A stretch of 64,000 nucleotides of DNA. Origin: Enterovirga rhinocerotis (GTDB lineage Bacteria; Pseudomonadota; Alphaproteobacteria; Rhizobiales; Beijerinckiaceae). Positions 9,414 to 18,326 of the stretch are shown piece by piece; positions within the stretch are counted from its first letter, which is position 1; each line of letters opens with the position of its first letter. The translations under genes and the position numbers were made by a program. The notes under the pieces were generated by a model, which saw nothing but the letters and a program-made list of their open reading frames with translations, was not told the origin of the DNA and ran no database searches. The stretch spans positions 744,001 through 808,000 of the forward strand of contig NZ_SNZR01000013.1 of NCBI RefSeq assembly GCF_004363955.1, given 5' to 3'.

Positions 9414-10508
9414 ATGCCGACCGCCTTCCTCTGGCACGAACGCTTCGCCTGGCATGAGGCCGGCCCCTATCCGTTTCCCGGGATGGAGCCGTTCCCGACG
9501 CCCGACACCGCGGAGGGCAAGCGGCGCATCCGCAACCTCGTCGATGCGTCCGGCCTCCTGGCGAAGCTCGTCGCGCTCCCGTTCGGCGAAGCCGAGGATG
9601 CGGCGATCCTGCGTGCGCACAGCCCGGCCTATCTCGATCGCCTCCGCGCGGTCGACCGGACCGGCGGCAGCCTCGCCCCCTTCGCCCATCTGGCGGCTGG
9701 CGGCCTGTCGATCGTCCGGCTCGCCGCCGGGGCCGCGATGGCGGCCGTGGACGGGGTCGTCGACGGCACGGTCGCCAACGCCTATGCGCTCCTGCGCCCC
9801 TGCGGCCATCATGCGGAGCGCGACGCGGGGATGGGCTTCTGCCTCGTGAACAACGTCGCGGTGGCCGCCCTGCACGCCATCGAGGCGCGCGGATTGCGGC
9901 GCGTGGCCGTGGTCGATTGGGACGTCCATCACGGCAACGGCACCCAGGACATCTTCTGGAACGATCCCCGTGTCCTCACGATCTCGCTGCATCAGGAGGC
10001 GCTGTTCGGTGCGGGGTCTGCCGGCGAATGCGGCGGCGTCGAGTGGACGGGCGGGTCCGACGCGGCCGGGACCAACATCAACGTGCCGCTGCCGCCCGGC
10101 TCGGGGGAGGGCGCCTATCGCGCGGCCTTCGAGCGTGTCGTCGTTCCCGCGCTGCGCCGCTTCGCGCCCGACCTGATCCTCGTCGCGTCCGGCCTCGATG
10201 CATGCTCGCACGACACGCTCGGACGGATGATCCTGCATTCGGACAGCTACCGGCACCTGACGGCGACGGTGATGGAGGCGGCGGCCGAGCTCTGCGAGGG
10301 CCGGCTGGTCCTCTGCCACGAAGGGGGCTACGCGCCGCAGCTCGTGCCCTATCTCGGCCTTGCGATCCTCGAGACGCTGTCGGGACAGAGGACCGACATC
10401 GTCGACCCGTTCAAGGACGGCGTGAAGCGTCAGCCCGGCCAGGTTCTGCAACCCCACCAGGAGGCAGCGGTTTCGCTGGCCGCGACGGCGGCAGGGCTGC
10501 ATTCCTGA
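9414..10508 (+). CDS. Class II histone-deacetylase-like / acetylpolyamine amidohydrolase family protein
   Basis: This is a zinc-dependent deacetylase of the arginase/HDAC fold, 364 aa. The catalytic tandem histidines are in RPCGHHAE (His 132-133). The zinc ligands are in DWDVHHGNGT (Asp and His, residues 168-176) and SGLDACSHD (Asp 262). Bacterial members remove acetyl groups from acetylated polyamines or other small amides. It is the last gene of the operon that begins with the polyamine-type importer. The simplest reading is therefore uptake of an N-acylated compound followed by deacylation and ring or amide cleavage. That pathway is inference; the family assignment is firm. Confidence 0.9.
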   Translation: MPTAFLWHERFAWHEAGPYPFPGMEPFPTPDTAEGKRRIRNLVDASGLLAKLVALPFGEAEDAAILRAHSPAYLDRLRAVDRTGGSLAPFAHLAAGGLSIVRLAAGAAMAAVDGVVDGTVANAYALLRPCGHHAERDAGMGFCLVNNVAVAALHAIEARGLRRVAVVDWDVHHGNGTQDIFWNDPRVLTISLHQEALFGAGSAGECGGVEWTGGSDAAGTNINVPLPPGSGEGAYRAAFERVVVPALRRFAPDLILVASGLDACSHDTLGRMILHSDSYRHLTATVMEAAAELCEGRLVLCHEGGYAPQLVPYLGLAILETLSGQRTDIVDPFKDGVKRQPGQVLQPHQEAAVSLAATAAGLHS

Positions 10509-10813
10509 CGCGCGGGAGGCGGTCCGCCCGCCGCGTGCGCCTTCCTTCCCCTCCAGTGCGCGCTCCACGACGCGGACGACCTGCCCCGGTGCGGTGTCGA
10601 CCGCGCCGCGATGGCTCGCGCCGCCGATCGGGCGAGGCGTCACGATGCCGTGAAGGGGGGAAGAGGTCGGCTCCTGCCTACGCCTCGTCGAGCACGACGA
10701 TTGGCCAGCCCGAACCGGGCATGGCGCGCACGGAGCGACCACCGGTGCAGGGTAGCCCAGCCGCCTCGCGGGTCAAGCCGACACGGCCCGCGCCCGGCCT
10801 TCGGCTGCCGTCG
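10509..10813. other. Intergenic region without a supported gene
   Basis: About 300 bp between the convergent ends of the HDAC-like gene and the small SOS operon. Short open frames exist on both strands but none has a start signal or family-like sequence. No clear terminator hairpin with a T run was found. Confidence 0.5.
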
Positions 10814-11128
10814 TCAGAGAGCGGCGAACCAATCGGCATAGATCGTCGTCCGGGCCATGTGGCGGTTCAGGTCTGGCGCGCCGTCGGTCCACCAGACCGG
10901 GCCGCGTTCGCCGAGCGCGCGCTTCGCCGCATCGACGGCGGCACGGGCGTCCCGCAGATCCTCAATGCGGCCGGACCGTCTGGCGTGGCCGACGCGGCGC
11001 CGCGCATCCATCAGCGCCGCCACATGCCGCGCGCGTTCCGGCTCGGGCAGGTTCGGGTTCGATCGGCGCCAAAGCCGGCCGCGGACCACGATGTATCGGC
11101 CGTCGGGCGTCACCGGAGGATCGCTCAC
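10814..11128 (-). CDS. Conserved hypothetical protein, second gene of an SOS operon
   Basis: This is a 104-aa basic cytoplasmic protein of a family I recall from Methylobacterium and relatives, beginning with PPVTPDGRYIVVRGRLWRRS. It has an Arg/Ala-rich helical centre and a conserved C-terminal block (GPVWWTDGAPDLNRHMA, then YADWFAAL). No enzymatic motif is visible. It overlaps the preceding 85-aa gene by 4 nt (ATGA at 11125-11128), so both are read from the LexA-box promoter at 11385-11417 and should be DNA-damage induced. A role in the damage response is suggested only by that promoter. Confidence 0.8.
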   Translation of the reverse strand: MSDPPVTPDGRYIVVRGRLWRRSNPNLPEPERARHVAALMDARRRVGHARRSGRIEDLRDARAAVDAAKRALGERGPVWWTDGAPDLNRHMARTTIYADWFAAL

Positions 11129-11382
11129 CGTCCCGAGCCTGTCCCGCCGGCCTCCGCAATCTGCGCCCGCCGCGAGGGCAGGAGCAGCCTCGGAAGGTCG
11201 CCGCGGACAAAGCCGTGGCTGACCGAGGCTGCGTGATCCCGCGCCAGCGTGTCGAGATCGTTCAGCAGCCCCCGCACCGCCGCGCGCGCGTCGCCGCCGA
11301 ATTCGGCCAGCACGGCATCGACATCCTCCTCGGTCACAGCCGGGACGGCCGTTGGAACGGGTGGAGAGGCGACGCGGCTCAT
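11125..11382 (-). CDS. Small SOS-regulated protein with EDVDAVLAEFGGDARAA motif
   Basis: This is an 85-aa acidic-to-basic protein with a conserved helix EEDVDAVLAEFGGDARAAVR followed by GLLNDLDTLARDH and a basic tail. No catalytic motif is seen. The ATG at 11382 lies only 2 nt from a perfect LexA box (11385-11399), with no room for a ribosome binding site. A -10-like CATAAT about 7 nt upstream would put the transcript start at or next to the A of the ATG, so a leaderless mRNA is likely. A prophage gene at 59087 shares both the N-terminal motif and this promoter arrangement. The start could instead be a downstream GTG, but the ATG fits the parallel case. Confidence 0.78.
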   Translation of the reverse strand: MSRVASPPVPTAVPAVTEEDVDAVLAEFGGDARAAVRGLLNDLDTLARDHAASVSHGFVRGDLPRLLLPSRRAQIAEAGGTGSGR

Positions 11383-11384
11383 AG

Positions 11385-11417
11385 GAACATTATGAGAACA
11401 AACGTCGCCGGAGTCGA
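11385..11417 (-). promoter_or_regulatory. SOS promoter with LexA box
   Basis: Read on the minus strand: -35 TCGACT (11417-11412), 17-nt spacer, -10 CATAAT (11394-11389). A perfect alphaproteobacterial LexA box GTTC-TCATAAT-GTTC (11399-11385) covers the -10. It sits directly on the start codon of the 85-aa gene, so LexA would block transcription and cleavage after DNA damage would release it. Confidence 0.85.
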
Positions 11418-11462
11418 GTCGCGTGCGGCGTCCTCGCGGCGCTTTGCGCTGGGGCCGTCCCG

Positions 11463-12209
11463 CTATGCGAGGTAGTTGTGGAGGACGCGCCCATAGGGAA
11501 GCGTGAAGTCGACGACCTGATGGCGCGCCTTCACGATCTTCCTCACCGGCAGGTCCGCGACCCGGCAATTGACGTGCGGGACGAGATGCAGGCGGGCATC
11601 GCCTTCCCAGGCGCCATGGACGGTGATGTCGGTGAGATTGTAGCCGATGAGCTGCGCGACATCCATTCCCGTGCCGTCGACCTTGGGGATCAGCTTCAGA
11701 TTGACGTTCAGGCCGCCGATCCCGTCCCGCACCGCGTCCAACTGGTCTTCGAGGCTGCGATGCTTGTAGGTCATCGTGCCGATCGCGACGGGGATGTCGT
11801 CGTAGAACAAGGTGCCCGTGAGGGTGTCCTTGATCACCTTGAGCCGCGGGATGCCCCACTTCTTCGGGAAGCCCCAGATTTCCCGGCCGCCGGCAATGGG
11901 CGGCTCGTCGTCCAGATACATCTGGACCGAGAAGCTGCAGGGCTCGCCCTTGTAGAGGGCCGCGATGGCCAGGCCGCTCTCCTGGTAATCCCCGAACCCG
12001 GACGAATCGGGCATCTTCATCCACTCGTAGGAGACGATGTTGCCCGGGGCCGGTTCCAGCGGTTCCGGCAAGGCGGCTCGGATCAGGTCCGGGTCGCTTT
12101 CGTAGGAGATGATCAGGTACTCGCGCCCGATGAAGCGGTTCGGGGGCTTCGGATAGCTCGGGCTCGCGACCGGCATCGAGCTGGCGGCGAGAATTTCGTC
12201 TCGGGTCAT
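11463..12209 (-). CDS. Acetoacetate decarboxylase family protein
   Basis: This cytoplasmic enzyme of 248 aa has the expected family length. It carries the motif REIWGFPKKWG (residues 109-119), whose lysine pair corresponds to the Schiff-base lysine region of acetoacetate decarboxylase, plus EWMKMPDSSGFGDYQESG upstream. The reaction would be acetoacetate to acetone and CO2, or a related beta-keto acid. It overlaps the patatin gene by 4 nt (12206-12209) and follows bdhA in the same operon, which fits ketone-body or polyhydroxybutyrate breakdown: 3-hydroxybutyrate to acetoacetate by BdhA, then decarboxylation. The start is set by the overlap. Confidence 0.92.
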   Translation of the reverse strand: MTRDEILAASSMPVASPSYPKPPNRFIGREYLIISYESDPDLIRAALPEPLEPAPGNIVSYEWMKMPDSSGFGDYQESGLAIAALYKGEPCSFSVQMYLDDEPPIAGGREIWGFPKKWGIPRLKVIKDTLTGTLFYDDIPVAIGTMTYKHRSLEDQLDAVRDGIGGLNVNLKLIPKVDGTGMDVAQLIGYNLTDITVHGAWEGDARLHLVPHVNCRVADLPVRKIVKARHQVVDFTLPYGRVLHNYLA

Positions 12210-13342
12210 CGCTTGTCCTCGTCTTCGTTTGTCCCGCGGCGATCCGTGAGATCGTAGAGGCTGATGCCGAGCGAGCGGCGGCGACCGAGCCAGTCCGGAT
12301 GATCGAAGGAGCGCCGCGCGTCGTCGAGACCGGCGGTCCAGTGTTCCAGCATCGTCGAGCGCGAGAACTCGTAATCCTTCGCGCTCCCCTCGTAGGGCCG
12401 GCTTCGGTAGATGAGCTGAAGGATCGAGATGGAGGGCTCCTTCGAGCTCTCGAGCAGATGGGCGACGTCCTCGTCGTCCCGAAGCTCCGGCGGCAGCTTT
12501 GCGAGGAGGCGCCGCAGAGCCTCCTTCGTGCGGTGGAGCTCGACCTGGGCGTCCGTGTTGAGCCGGGTCCGGCTCGAATAGCGGATGTCCTTCTCGCGCA
12601 CGCTGGCCTGATCGAGCGTTTGCGGCATCGGTCCCCGTGCGGGGAACAGGTCGACCTGAAGGATCGACATGTTCTCGTCGGTCGCGCAGTCGAGCACATG
12701 CTGGAGCGGCGTGTTCGAGACGAGCCCCCCGTCCCAGTAGTAGCGGCCGTCGATCTGGACGGGCGGAAAGCCCGGCGGCAGCGCGCCCGATGCCATGATA
12801 TGTTCGGGGCGGATGACGTGGCTGTGGTTGTCGAAGAAGACGACATTCCCCGTCTCCACGTCGACGGCGCCGACGCTGAGGCGGGTTTTCCGGGAGTTCA
12901 CCAGGTCGAAATCGACCAGCCTCAGCAAGGTCTCCCTCAGCGGCGAGGTGTCGTAGTAGCTCACGGGCCCCGGAAGCCCCGCCCCGTACAGCGCCCGCGG
13001 GGGGATGTGGTGACGGAAGAAGCCCGGAACGCCGGTGAGTGTGACGAGAGCCGCGCTGAGCTCGTTGACCGAGGCATGGAGGTGCTCGCTCGGCCACAGC
13101 GGAACTCCGACGCCTGACGAGACCTGTCCCCAGAACTCGCGCAGCCGCTCGAGCCTGCGCTCCGGCGGATTGCCGGCGATCAGGGCGGAGTTGATCGCCC
13201 CGATCGACACGCCCGCCGCCCAGTCAATGCCGGCGCCGCGCTCCTCCGCCGCTTCGATGACGCCGGCCTGGTAGGAGCCGAGCGCGCCGCCGCCTTGAAG
13301 CACAGCGACGTTCAAGCCGGACGAGCGGGTGGGGGTCGCCAT
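12206..13342 (-). CDS. Patatin-like phospholipase family protein
   Basis: This is a 378-aa serine lipid acyl hydrolase with a Ser-Asp dyad. The oxyanion motif is GGGALGSYQAG, the nucleophile elbow GVSIG (in AAGVSIGAINSALIAGN) and the catalytic Asp lies in DGGLVSNTPL. No signal peptide is evident, so it is probably cytoplasmic or membrane-associated. A C-terminal extension follows the patatin core. It sits between bdhA and the acetoacetate decarboxylase gene; this trio recurs in polyhydroxybutyrate-making alphaproteobacteria. A role in depolymerising or remodelling lipid or PHB granules is plausible but not shown by the sequence. Confidence 0.92.
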   Translation of the reverse strand: MATPTRSSGLNVAVLQGGGALGSYQAGVIEAAEERGAGIDWAAGVSIGAINSALIAGNPPERRLERLREFWGQVSSGVGVPLWPSEHLHASVNELSAALVTLTGVPGFFRHHIPPRALYGAGLPGPVSYYDTSPLRETLLRLVDFDLVNSRKTRLSVGAVDVETGNVVFFDNHSHVIRPEHIMASGALPPGFPPVQIDGRYYWDGGLVSNTPLQHVLDCATDENMSILQVDLFPARGPMPQTLDQASVREKDIRYSSRTRLNTDAQVELHRTKEALRRLLAKLPPELRDDEDVAHLLESSKEPSISILQLIYRSRPYEGSAKDYEFSRSTMLEHWTAGLDDARRSFDHPDWLGRRRSLGISLYDLTDRRGTNEDEDKR

Positions 13343-13385
13343 GATGTCGTTCCGATGAGGTTCCGAGACCGGGAGCCTGCGGCGC

Positions 13386-14168
13386 CTATTGCATGAACCA
13401 GCCGTGGCTCACCACCGCCGATTGGCCGCTATGCGCCACGGAGGAGGCGCTCGCATAGAACAGCACCATGTCCGCAACCTCGTCCACGGTCGTGAACTGG
13501 CCATCGATCGTGTCCTTCAGCATCACCGTCCGGACCACATCCTGCTCGGACATGCCGAGTTCGCTCGCCTGTTCGGGGATCTGCTTCTCCACCAGCGGCG
13601 TGCGGACGAAGCCGGGGCAGACGACATTCGCCGCGACATTGTGCTCGGCGCCTTCCTTGGCCAGCACCTTGGCGAGGCCGATCAGCCCGTGCTTGGCGGT
13701 GACGTAGGCTGCCTTGAGCTTGGAGGCTTCCTTCGAATGGACGGAGCCCACATAGACCACGCGGCCATACCCGGCCTTGTACATGTGCGGCAGGCAGGCG
13801 CGGGTGGTCAGGAATGCGCCGTCGAGCTGGATGGCGAGGATCTTCTTCCAATCCCCGAAGCCAAAATCGACGAGCGGCTTGACGATCTGGATGCCCGCAT
13901 TGGAGACGAGGACGTCGATCCTGCCGAAGTGAGCAACCACCTCGTCGATGGCCTTGCCGACCTGCTCCTCTTCGCTGACATCCATGACGACGGCATAGGC
14001 CTTTCCGCCCTTCGCCACGATCTCGTCCGCCGTCGCCTGCGCCGCATCCAGCTTCAGATCCGCGATCACGGCCACGGCACCTTCCGCCGCAAAGCGCTCG
14101 GCGAGCCTCTTGCCGATGCCCGATGCCGCTCCGGTCACGAGAGCGATCCGGTTCTCAAATCTCGCCAT
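13386..14168 (-). CDS. bdhA: 3-hydroxybutyrate dehydrogenase (short-chain dehydrogenase)
   Basis: This NAD-dependent oxidoreductase of 260 aa interconverts 3-hydroxybutyrate and acetoacetate. It has the Rossmann glycine motif TGAASGIG near the N-terminus, NAG in the core, and catalytic Ser/Tyr/Lys with YVTAKHG. The sequence around PHMYKAGYGRVVYVGSVHSKEASK is typical of the PHB-cycle enzyme. The start at 14168 puts the protein at family length; an ATG at 14186 would add six residues. It is the first gene of an operon with patatin and acetoacetate decarboxylase genes, consistent with PHB or ketone-body use. Confidence 0.92.
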   Translation of the reverse strand: MARFENRIALVTGAASGIGKRLAERFAAEGAVAVIADLKLDAAQATADEIVAKGGKAYAVVMDVSEEEQVGKAIDEVVAHFGRIDVLVSNAGIQIVKPLVDFGFGDWKKILAIQLDGAFLTTRACLPHMYKAGYGRVVYVGSVHSKEASKLKAAYVTAKHGLIGLAKVLAKEGAEHNVAANVVCPGFVRTPLVEKQIPEQASELGMSEQDVVRTVMLKDTIDGQFTTVDEVADMVLFYASASSVAHSGQSAVVSHGWFMQ

Positions 14169-14410
14169 GTCGGTGATCTGCTCCATCCGCGGACCGAAGA
14201 TCGCAGCCGAGTGCCGCCGTGGACGCCGGGCGCCGGTCGGGCGCGATGCTAAAACGGATGCGGATCGAGACAACCGGCAAACGTCCCAAATTCCTGCCGG
14301 ATATGTCCCACCTGCGCAGGAAGCTCGAAACGATTAACCAAAATAAGCTCTCCGCGCGAATATCGTTCGGCGTTGCGCTCATGATCGGCACAATGTAAGG
14401 GCTGCTTTGT

Positions 14411-14429
14411 CTTGATTCTGACAATCAAG
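14411..14429. promoter_or_regulatory. Perfect 7-bp inverted repeat in a 380-bp intergenic region
   Basis: CTTGATT-CTGAC-AATCAAG lies in the AT-richer spacer (14169-14551) between the divergent bdhA operon and the marC-like gene. A second, weaker repeat GGCAAT-N7-ATTGCC is at 14461-14479. These could be operators for either promoter; no gene is seen in the spacer. No T run follows, so a terminator is unlikely. Confidence 0.4.
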
Positions 14430-14551
14430 GCTGTGTATGCTGAGAATAGCAATGTGAATAGGCAATGAGATCGATTGCCTTCTCGCTCTCAGATTGTGCC
14501 GGCGTGCGTATGGTGGACGTCGGTTTCGCGCTTGTATGATGGGTCGGGACG

Positions 14552-15208
14552 ATGAACGTCTATTTGGAAGCTTTGCGGCACCTTCCGTTGATCGTGATCG
14601 GCCTGCTTCCCATCATGAACCCCCTGAGCACCGTTCCGCTGTTCCTTGCGCTCACGAAACGGATGTCGGCTCGTCACAAGCGTCAGCAGGCCCTCAAGGC
14701 CAGCCTGTATGCCTTCGGCGTGCTGGCCGCATTCCTCCTGCTCGGCAACAGCATCATCTCTCTCTTCGGCATCTCCCTGCCGGGGATCCGCGTCGCCGGC
14801 GGCTTGATCATTCTGGTGCTTGCCTTCCGCATGCTGTTCGCCGGCGAAGGAGAGGCGGCCTCGATCGAGTCCGGCCCGGAGGAGATCAAGCAGGCCGATC
14901 TCGATTTTTCGTTCTCGCCCTTGGCCATGCCGAGCCTGGCGGGTCCCGGTTCGATCGCGGTCGTGATGGGCTACAGCTCGCACATTCCGCAGGATCACCT
15001 CGTCCTGGGCTACACCACCGTGTTGGCGGGAACGTTCATCACCACGATGGTCGCCTTCCTGGCGCTGGCCAGCGCGGGCTGGATCAGCAAGTTCCTCGGC
15101 GAGCACGGCATCCAGGCCGTGACCAAGATCATGGGGTTCCTCCTGACCTGCGTGGCGGTTCAGTTCATCGCGTCGGGCGTGCGCGAGTTCATCCAGTCCT
15201 TCGCGTGA
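14552..15208 (+). CDS. MarC family integral membrane protein
   Basis: This inner-membrane protein of 218 aa has about six hydrophobic segments. The MarC/YhgN family signature is clear: LLPIMNPLSTVPLFLALT near the N-terminus, GGLIILVLAFRMLF in the first half, and FSPLAMPSLAGPGSIAVVM in the centre (the second family repeat). The family was once linked to multiple antibiotic resistance, but its transport role is unproven. It is apparently monocistronic; the next gene starts 206 bp downstream and is a regulator. The ATG at 14552 gives the normal family N-terminus. Confidence 0.92.
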   Translation: MNVYLEALRHLPLIVIGLLPIMNPLSTVPLFLALTKRMSARHKRQQALKASLYAFGVLAAFLLLGNSIISLFGISLPGIRVAGGLIILVLAFRMLFAGEGEAASIESGPEEIKQADLDFSFSPLAMPSLAGPGSIAVVMGYSSHIPQDHLVLGYTTVLAGTFITTMVAFLALASAGWISKFLGEHGIQAVTKIMGFLLTCVAVQFIASGVREFIQSFA

Positions 15209-15414
15209 GCCGGGCGATCGTCGGGCCGGGCGCGATGCGCAGGCCGGCGGCCTTGGATGCAGGGCTCCATGATCGCCATGGAATCGGTCCGGACCGTCGA
15301 GATTGAGCGACGCGAGGCGTTGCGGTGCCATCGCGCCGCTGCCAAGCTGGATCGCTGCGACGGCATCCGCCGTCGCAGCCTGTTCGATATCGGTGTCGAT
15401 CGAGGGACGAGGCG

Positions 15415-16434
15415 GTGAGTGCAACCGAGATCGGCCTGTCAACCGACATGGTGGACAGGTCCGTTCGGACCGAGTTCTGGAGGGATGTCTCGAGCATCCT
15501 CTATGACATCACGCCGGTCGATGACGGGCGGGCACAGGAGCTCACAGGCTCGGTGCAGTCCCAGCCTTTCGGATCGATGATCCTGGGGCATACGACGTTC
15601 AACCGTCAGATCTGCCGGAGAACGCCGAAGATCATCGTCAGAAGCGCGCTGGATTTCTACATCGTGCAGCTCGTCCTCTCGGGCGATTACAGGGGCGATT
15701 TCAACGGCGTGAATTTTCACGCTCGTCCCGGCGACGTTTTCATCCTCGATCTGGCGCAGGTGCTCGACAGCGAGAAAGAAGCCGGAGCACGCATATCGCT
15801 CGTTCTTCCGCGCCCGGTCCTGGACAAGTGCCTGCCGGGACGGCGCCTGCACGGTCTGATCCTCGATCGCCGGAGGGCCACGACGCGTCTGCTGGCGGAT
15901 TACCTTATCGGAATCGAGAAGGTCGTCGGCGATCTCGCGCCGAACGAGATCCCCGCCGTCCAGGAATCCGTATCGGTTCTGCTCGCGTCCGCCGTCGAGG
16001 GCGCGGGCGAGCATAGGGCGCCGCTGACCGTCAGTCGGCCGATGCGGCAGCGTATTCTCTACTATATCGACAGCAACCTCGGTGATCCGCTGCTCGGCCC
16101 CGACAGGGTGATGCGGCGCTTCCGGGTGTCGCGCTCGCATCTGTACCGTGCCTTCGAGCCGGATGGCGGCGTCGCGAGGATCATCCGGGCGAAGCGCCTC
16201 GATCACGCCTACCATCTCCTGAGAGGATCGGCCGGCGGTCGTGTGTCCGTGAAGGAGGTCGCCCGCCGCTGCGGCATCTCCGAGGGGACGGATTTCGCAA
16301 AGTCCTTCAAGGTCCGCTTCGGCCTGACGCCGAGCCAGTTGCGCGGCGTGGCGGCGACGGCCCGGAGCGAGCCGCAAGGCCCATTCCTTCTGCATGAGCA
16401 CTTGCTGACAGAGGCGGCGAGGAACGGCCTCTGA
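15415..16434 (+). CDS. AraC-family transcriptional regulator
   Basis: This predicted regulator of 339 aa has an N-terminal cupin-like AraC-binding-type sensor region and a C-terminal double helix-turn-helix. Recognition blocks are SRSHLYRAFEPDGG, RRCGISEGTDFAKSF and KVRFGLTPSQLRG, the last being the classical AraC end motif. The GTG at 15415 was chosen because it follows GAGGGACGAGG at good spacing; the frame is open further upstream. Its target is not obvious: neighbours are a MarC protein and a LuxR-type regulator, both on the same strand. The inducer is unknown. Confidence 0.88.
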   Translation: MSATEIGLSTDMVDRSVRTEFWRDVSSILYDITPVDDGRAQELTGSVQSQPFGSMILGHTTFNRQICRRTPKIIVRSALDFYIVQLVLSGDYRGDFNGVNFHARPGDVFILDLAQVLDSEKEAGARISLVLPRPVLDKCLPGRRLHGLILDRRRATTRLLADYLIGIEKVVGDLAPNEIPAVQESVSVLLASAVEGAGEHRAPLTVSRPMRQRILYYIDSNLGDPLLGPDRVMRRFRVSRSHLYRAFEPDGGVARIIRAKRLDHAYHLLRGSAGGRVSVKEVARRCGISEGTDFAKSFKVRFGLTPSQLRGVAATARSEPQGPFLLHEHLLTEAARNGL

Positions 16435-16671
16435 GGCGATCGACGTCGCACGCGCCGGAGGCGTGTCGCCGTCGTCGTCCGAAGCAGGCGGCCGGCCGTC
16501 GCGTGCCAGCCCGATCGGGCGGCAGGCGCACCATCACGAGCAGGGTGTCGATGGCAGCGAATTCGGCACAGGAACCGGATGATCTGCGCGTCCAGATGTG
16601 AGCATGGAAGGCAGCGGCCAGGCCATGCACGAGAACCAGAACGAAATCGTGCCGTATCGAGCGGGGGATGG

Positions 16672-17847
16672 GTGTCGGATACGGAGCGCGATATCGCCGA
16701 TTGCGTCGGGGCGGTCTACGAGGCCGCCACCGGCGGCGGCGACTGGCGACCTGCCGGCACCCGGATCTGCCGGCTGCTCGACGCCCAGAGCGCGACGTTC
16801 CGGCTCGGCGACGGGGCCGGCGCCAGCCGCAACGTGCTGTCGACGTCCGATGACGCCGAGGCGGCCTATATCGCCTATTACCACCATGTGAACCCGTTCA
16901 TGCAGGTTGCGCGGCGGGTGTTCCGGAGAAGCCGCGAGCAGACCGTCGGGCGTGTCAGGCGCGGGGAGCAGGTCGTCCCCGATGCGGATTTCATGGCGAG
17001 CGAGTACTATCACGACTTCGCGCGCCACCACGGTCGCCGCCATATGATCAGTGGAATGGTCGGCCTCGGCGAGGCGACCCCGCTCGCCTTCTTCCGCGCC
17101 GATGGAACGGAGCCGTTCGGAGAGCGGGACGTCCGCGTGCTGCAGATGCTGATGCCGCATGTCCAGCGCGCCGTCGAACTGCGCGCGCGGCTCTCCCTCG
17201 ATCGGCAATCCGCCGGATTGACGCGCGCCGTCCTCGATACCGTCCCGTTCGGGATCGCCGTGGTGGATGCGGGGCTGAGGATCCGCTTCGTCAACGATTC
17301 CGGGGCCCGCCATCTGGCCGGTGTCGATGCCGGGCTCCATGCGATGAGGTCGGGGCCCTTCGCGGGGACCGGCGTCCATCTCCGCGCGACCGGACGATCG
17401 GGGTCGGCCACCCTGCGCGCGCTCGTCTCCTCGGCTGTATCGGGTGGCCCCGGCGGTTCGATGCGGGTGCTGTCCGAAGACGGGAGCGCGTTGGCCGTGC
17501 TCGTGTCTCCGGCGCCCCATCTGCTTGCCGCGGAGATCGGCAGCGAGCGGCTCGGCAACGGCCCCGAGCCGCTGGCGCTGATCGTCATTCGGCCCCTCGA
17601 TCGCAAGGATGCGCCCTCGATCCCGATGCTCTGCGACCTGTTCGGATTCAGCCGGGCGGAGGCTGAGGTCGCCGTGGCGCTCTTCGGCGGGGCGGGCGCG
17701 GAGGATGTCGCGAGAGGACGCGGCGTCTCGCTCGTAACCGTGCGCAACCAGATCCGCTCGATCCTCGTCAAATCGGGGGCAGCGAACCTCCGCGATCTCG
17801 AGCGCATGATGGCGACGATCGCGGCCTCGGCGCTCCAGGTTCGCTGA
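16672..17847 (+). CDS. LuxR-family helix-turn-helix regulator
   Basis: This is a protein of about 391 aa with a C-terminal LuxR-type DNA-binding domain (FGFSRAEAEVAVALF, then GVSLVTVRNQIRSILVKSG). The N-terminal part has a GAF-like region and a central PAS-like segment (GIAVVDAGLRIRFVNDSG). Such unusual LuxR proteins, without an autoinducer-binding or receiver domain, are common in Hyphomicrobiales. The GTG at 16672 follows GGGGGATG and was preferred; upstream ATG 16579 would add 31 residues without family resemblance. No partner kinase is nearby and the target is unknown. Confidence 0.85.
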   Translation: MSDTERDIADCVGAVYEAATGGGDWRPAGTRICRLLDAQSATFRLGDGAGASRNVLSTSDDAEAAYIAYYHHVNPFMQVARRVFRRSREQTVGRVRRGEQVVPDADFMASEYYHDFARHHGRRHMISGMVGLGEATPLAFFRADGTEPFGERDVRVLQMLMPHVQRAVELRARLSLDRQSAGLTRAVLDTVPFGIAVVDAGLRIRFVNDSGARHLAGVDAGLHAMRSGPFAGTGVHLRATGRSGSATLRALVSSAVSGGPGGSMRVLSEDGSALAVLVSPAPHLLAAEIGSERLGNGPEPLALIVIRPLDRKDAPSIPMLCDLFGFSRAEAEVAVALFGGAGAEDVARGRGVSLVTVRNQIRSILVKSGAANLRDLERMMATIAASALQVR

Positions 17848-18326
17848 CGTCCCGCCCGATCGTCTGTCCTGATCGGTATTCGGCGCGGAAGCGGGGCTCT
17901 ACCCTGATCATGGTCCGGCCGTCCTGAGGCAAGTAGGAGCGGTCAGGGCGCCCGCGATATCCATGCGCGCGATCCTAGCCGATTCACCGTGCGGCATGAG
18001 CAGGACTGATCATGCCGGACGCGCCGCCGCCGACTAGGTCGCGGGCATCGAAGACGGCCCGGGTCCCTCGTCTCATGTCGATGCATGTCTTTCCGCCGCG
18101 GCGCAGCCAGACGATGTCAGGCGTCTCCGACCAGCCCGTCTGCAAAGGCCTGCTGCCCGACGACGGGAGCGAGGCGCTTGGCACGCCCGTCGACCGCGAC
18201 CGACGACGCTCGCGCAATCACCGCTTTCGCTGACGGCCCTGCCGGGCCCGCCGGCGTCACCCGGCCGAGCCGCCGCCCCGCGGCCGGCCGATCTTCCCCG
18301 ACCATGCTCGACCAATGGAGACATCG
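17848..18326. other. Intergenic region without a supported gene
   Basis: About 480 bp separating the LuxR-type regulator from the small secreted proteins. Only short open frames with proteome-unlike composition are present. No tRNA-like fold, inverted repeat with T run or obvious promoter was found by reading. Confidence 0.45.
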
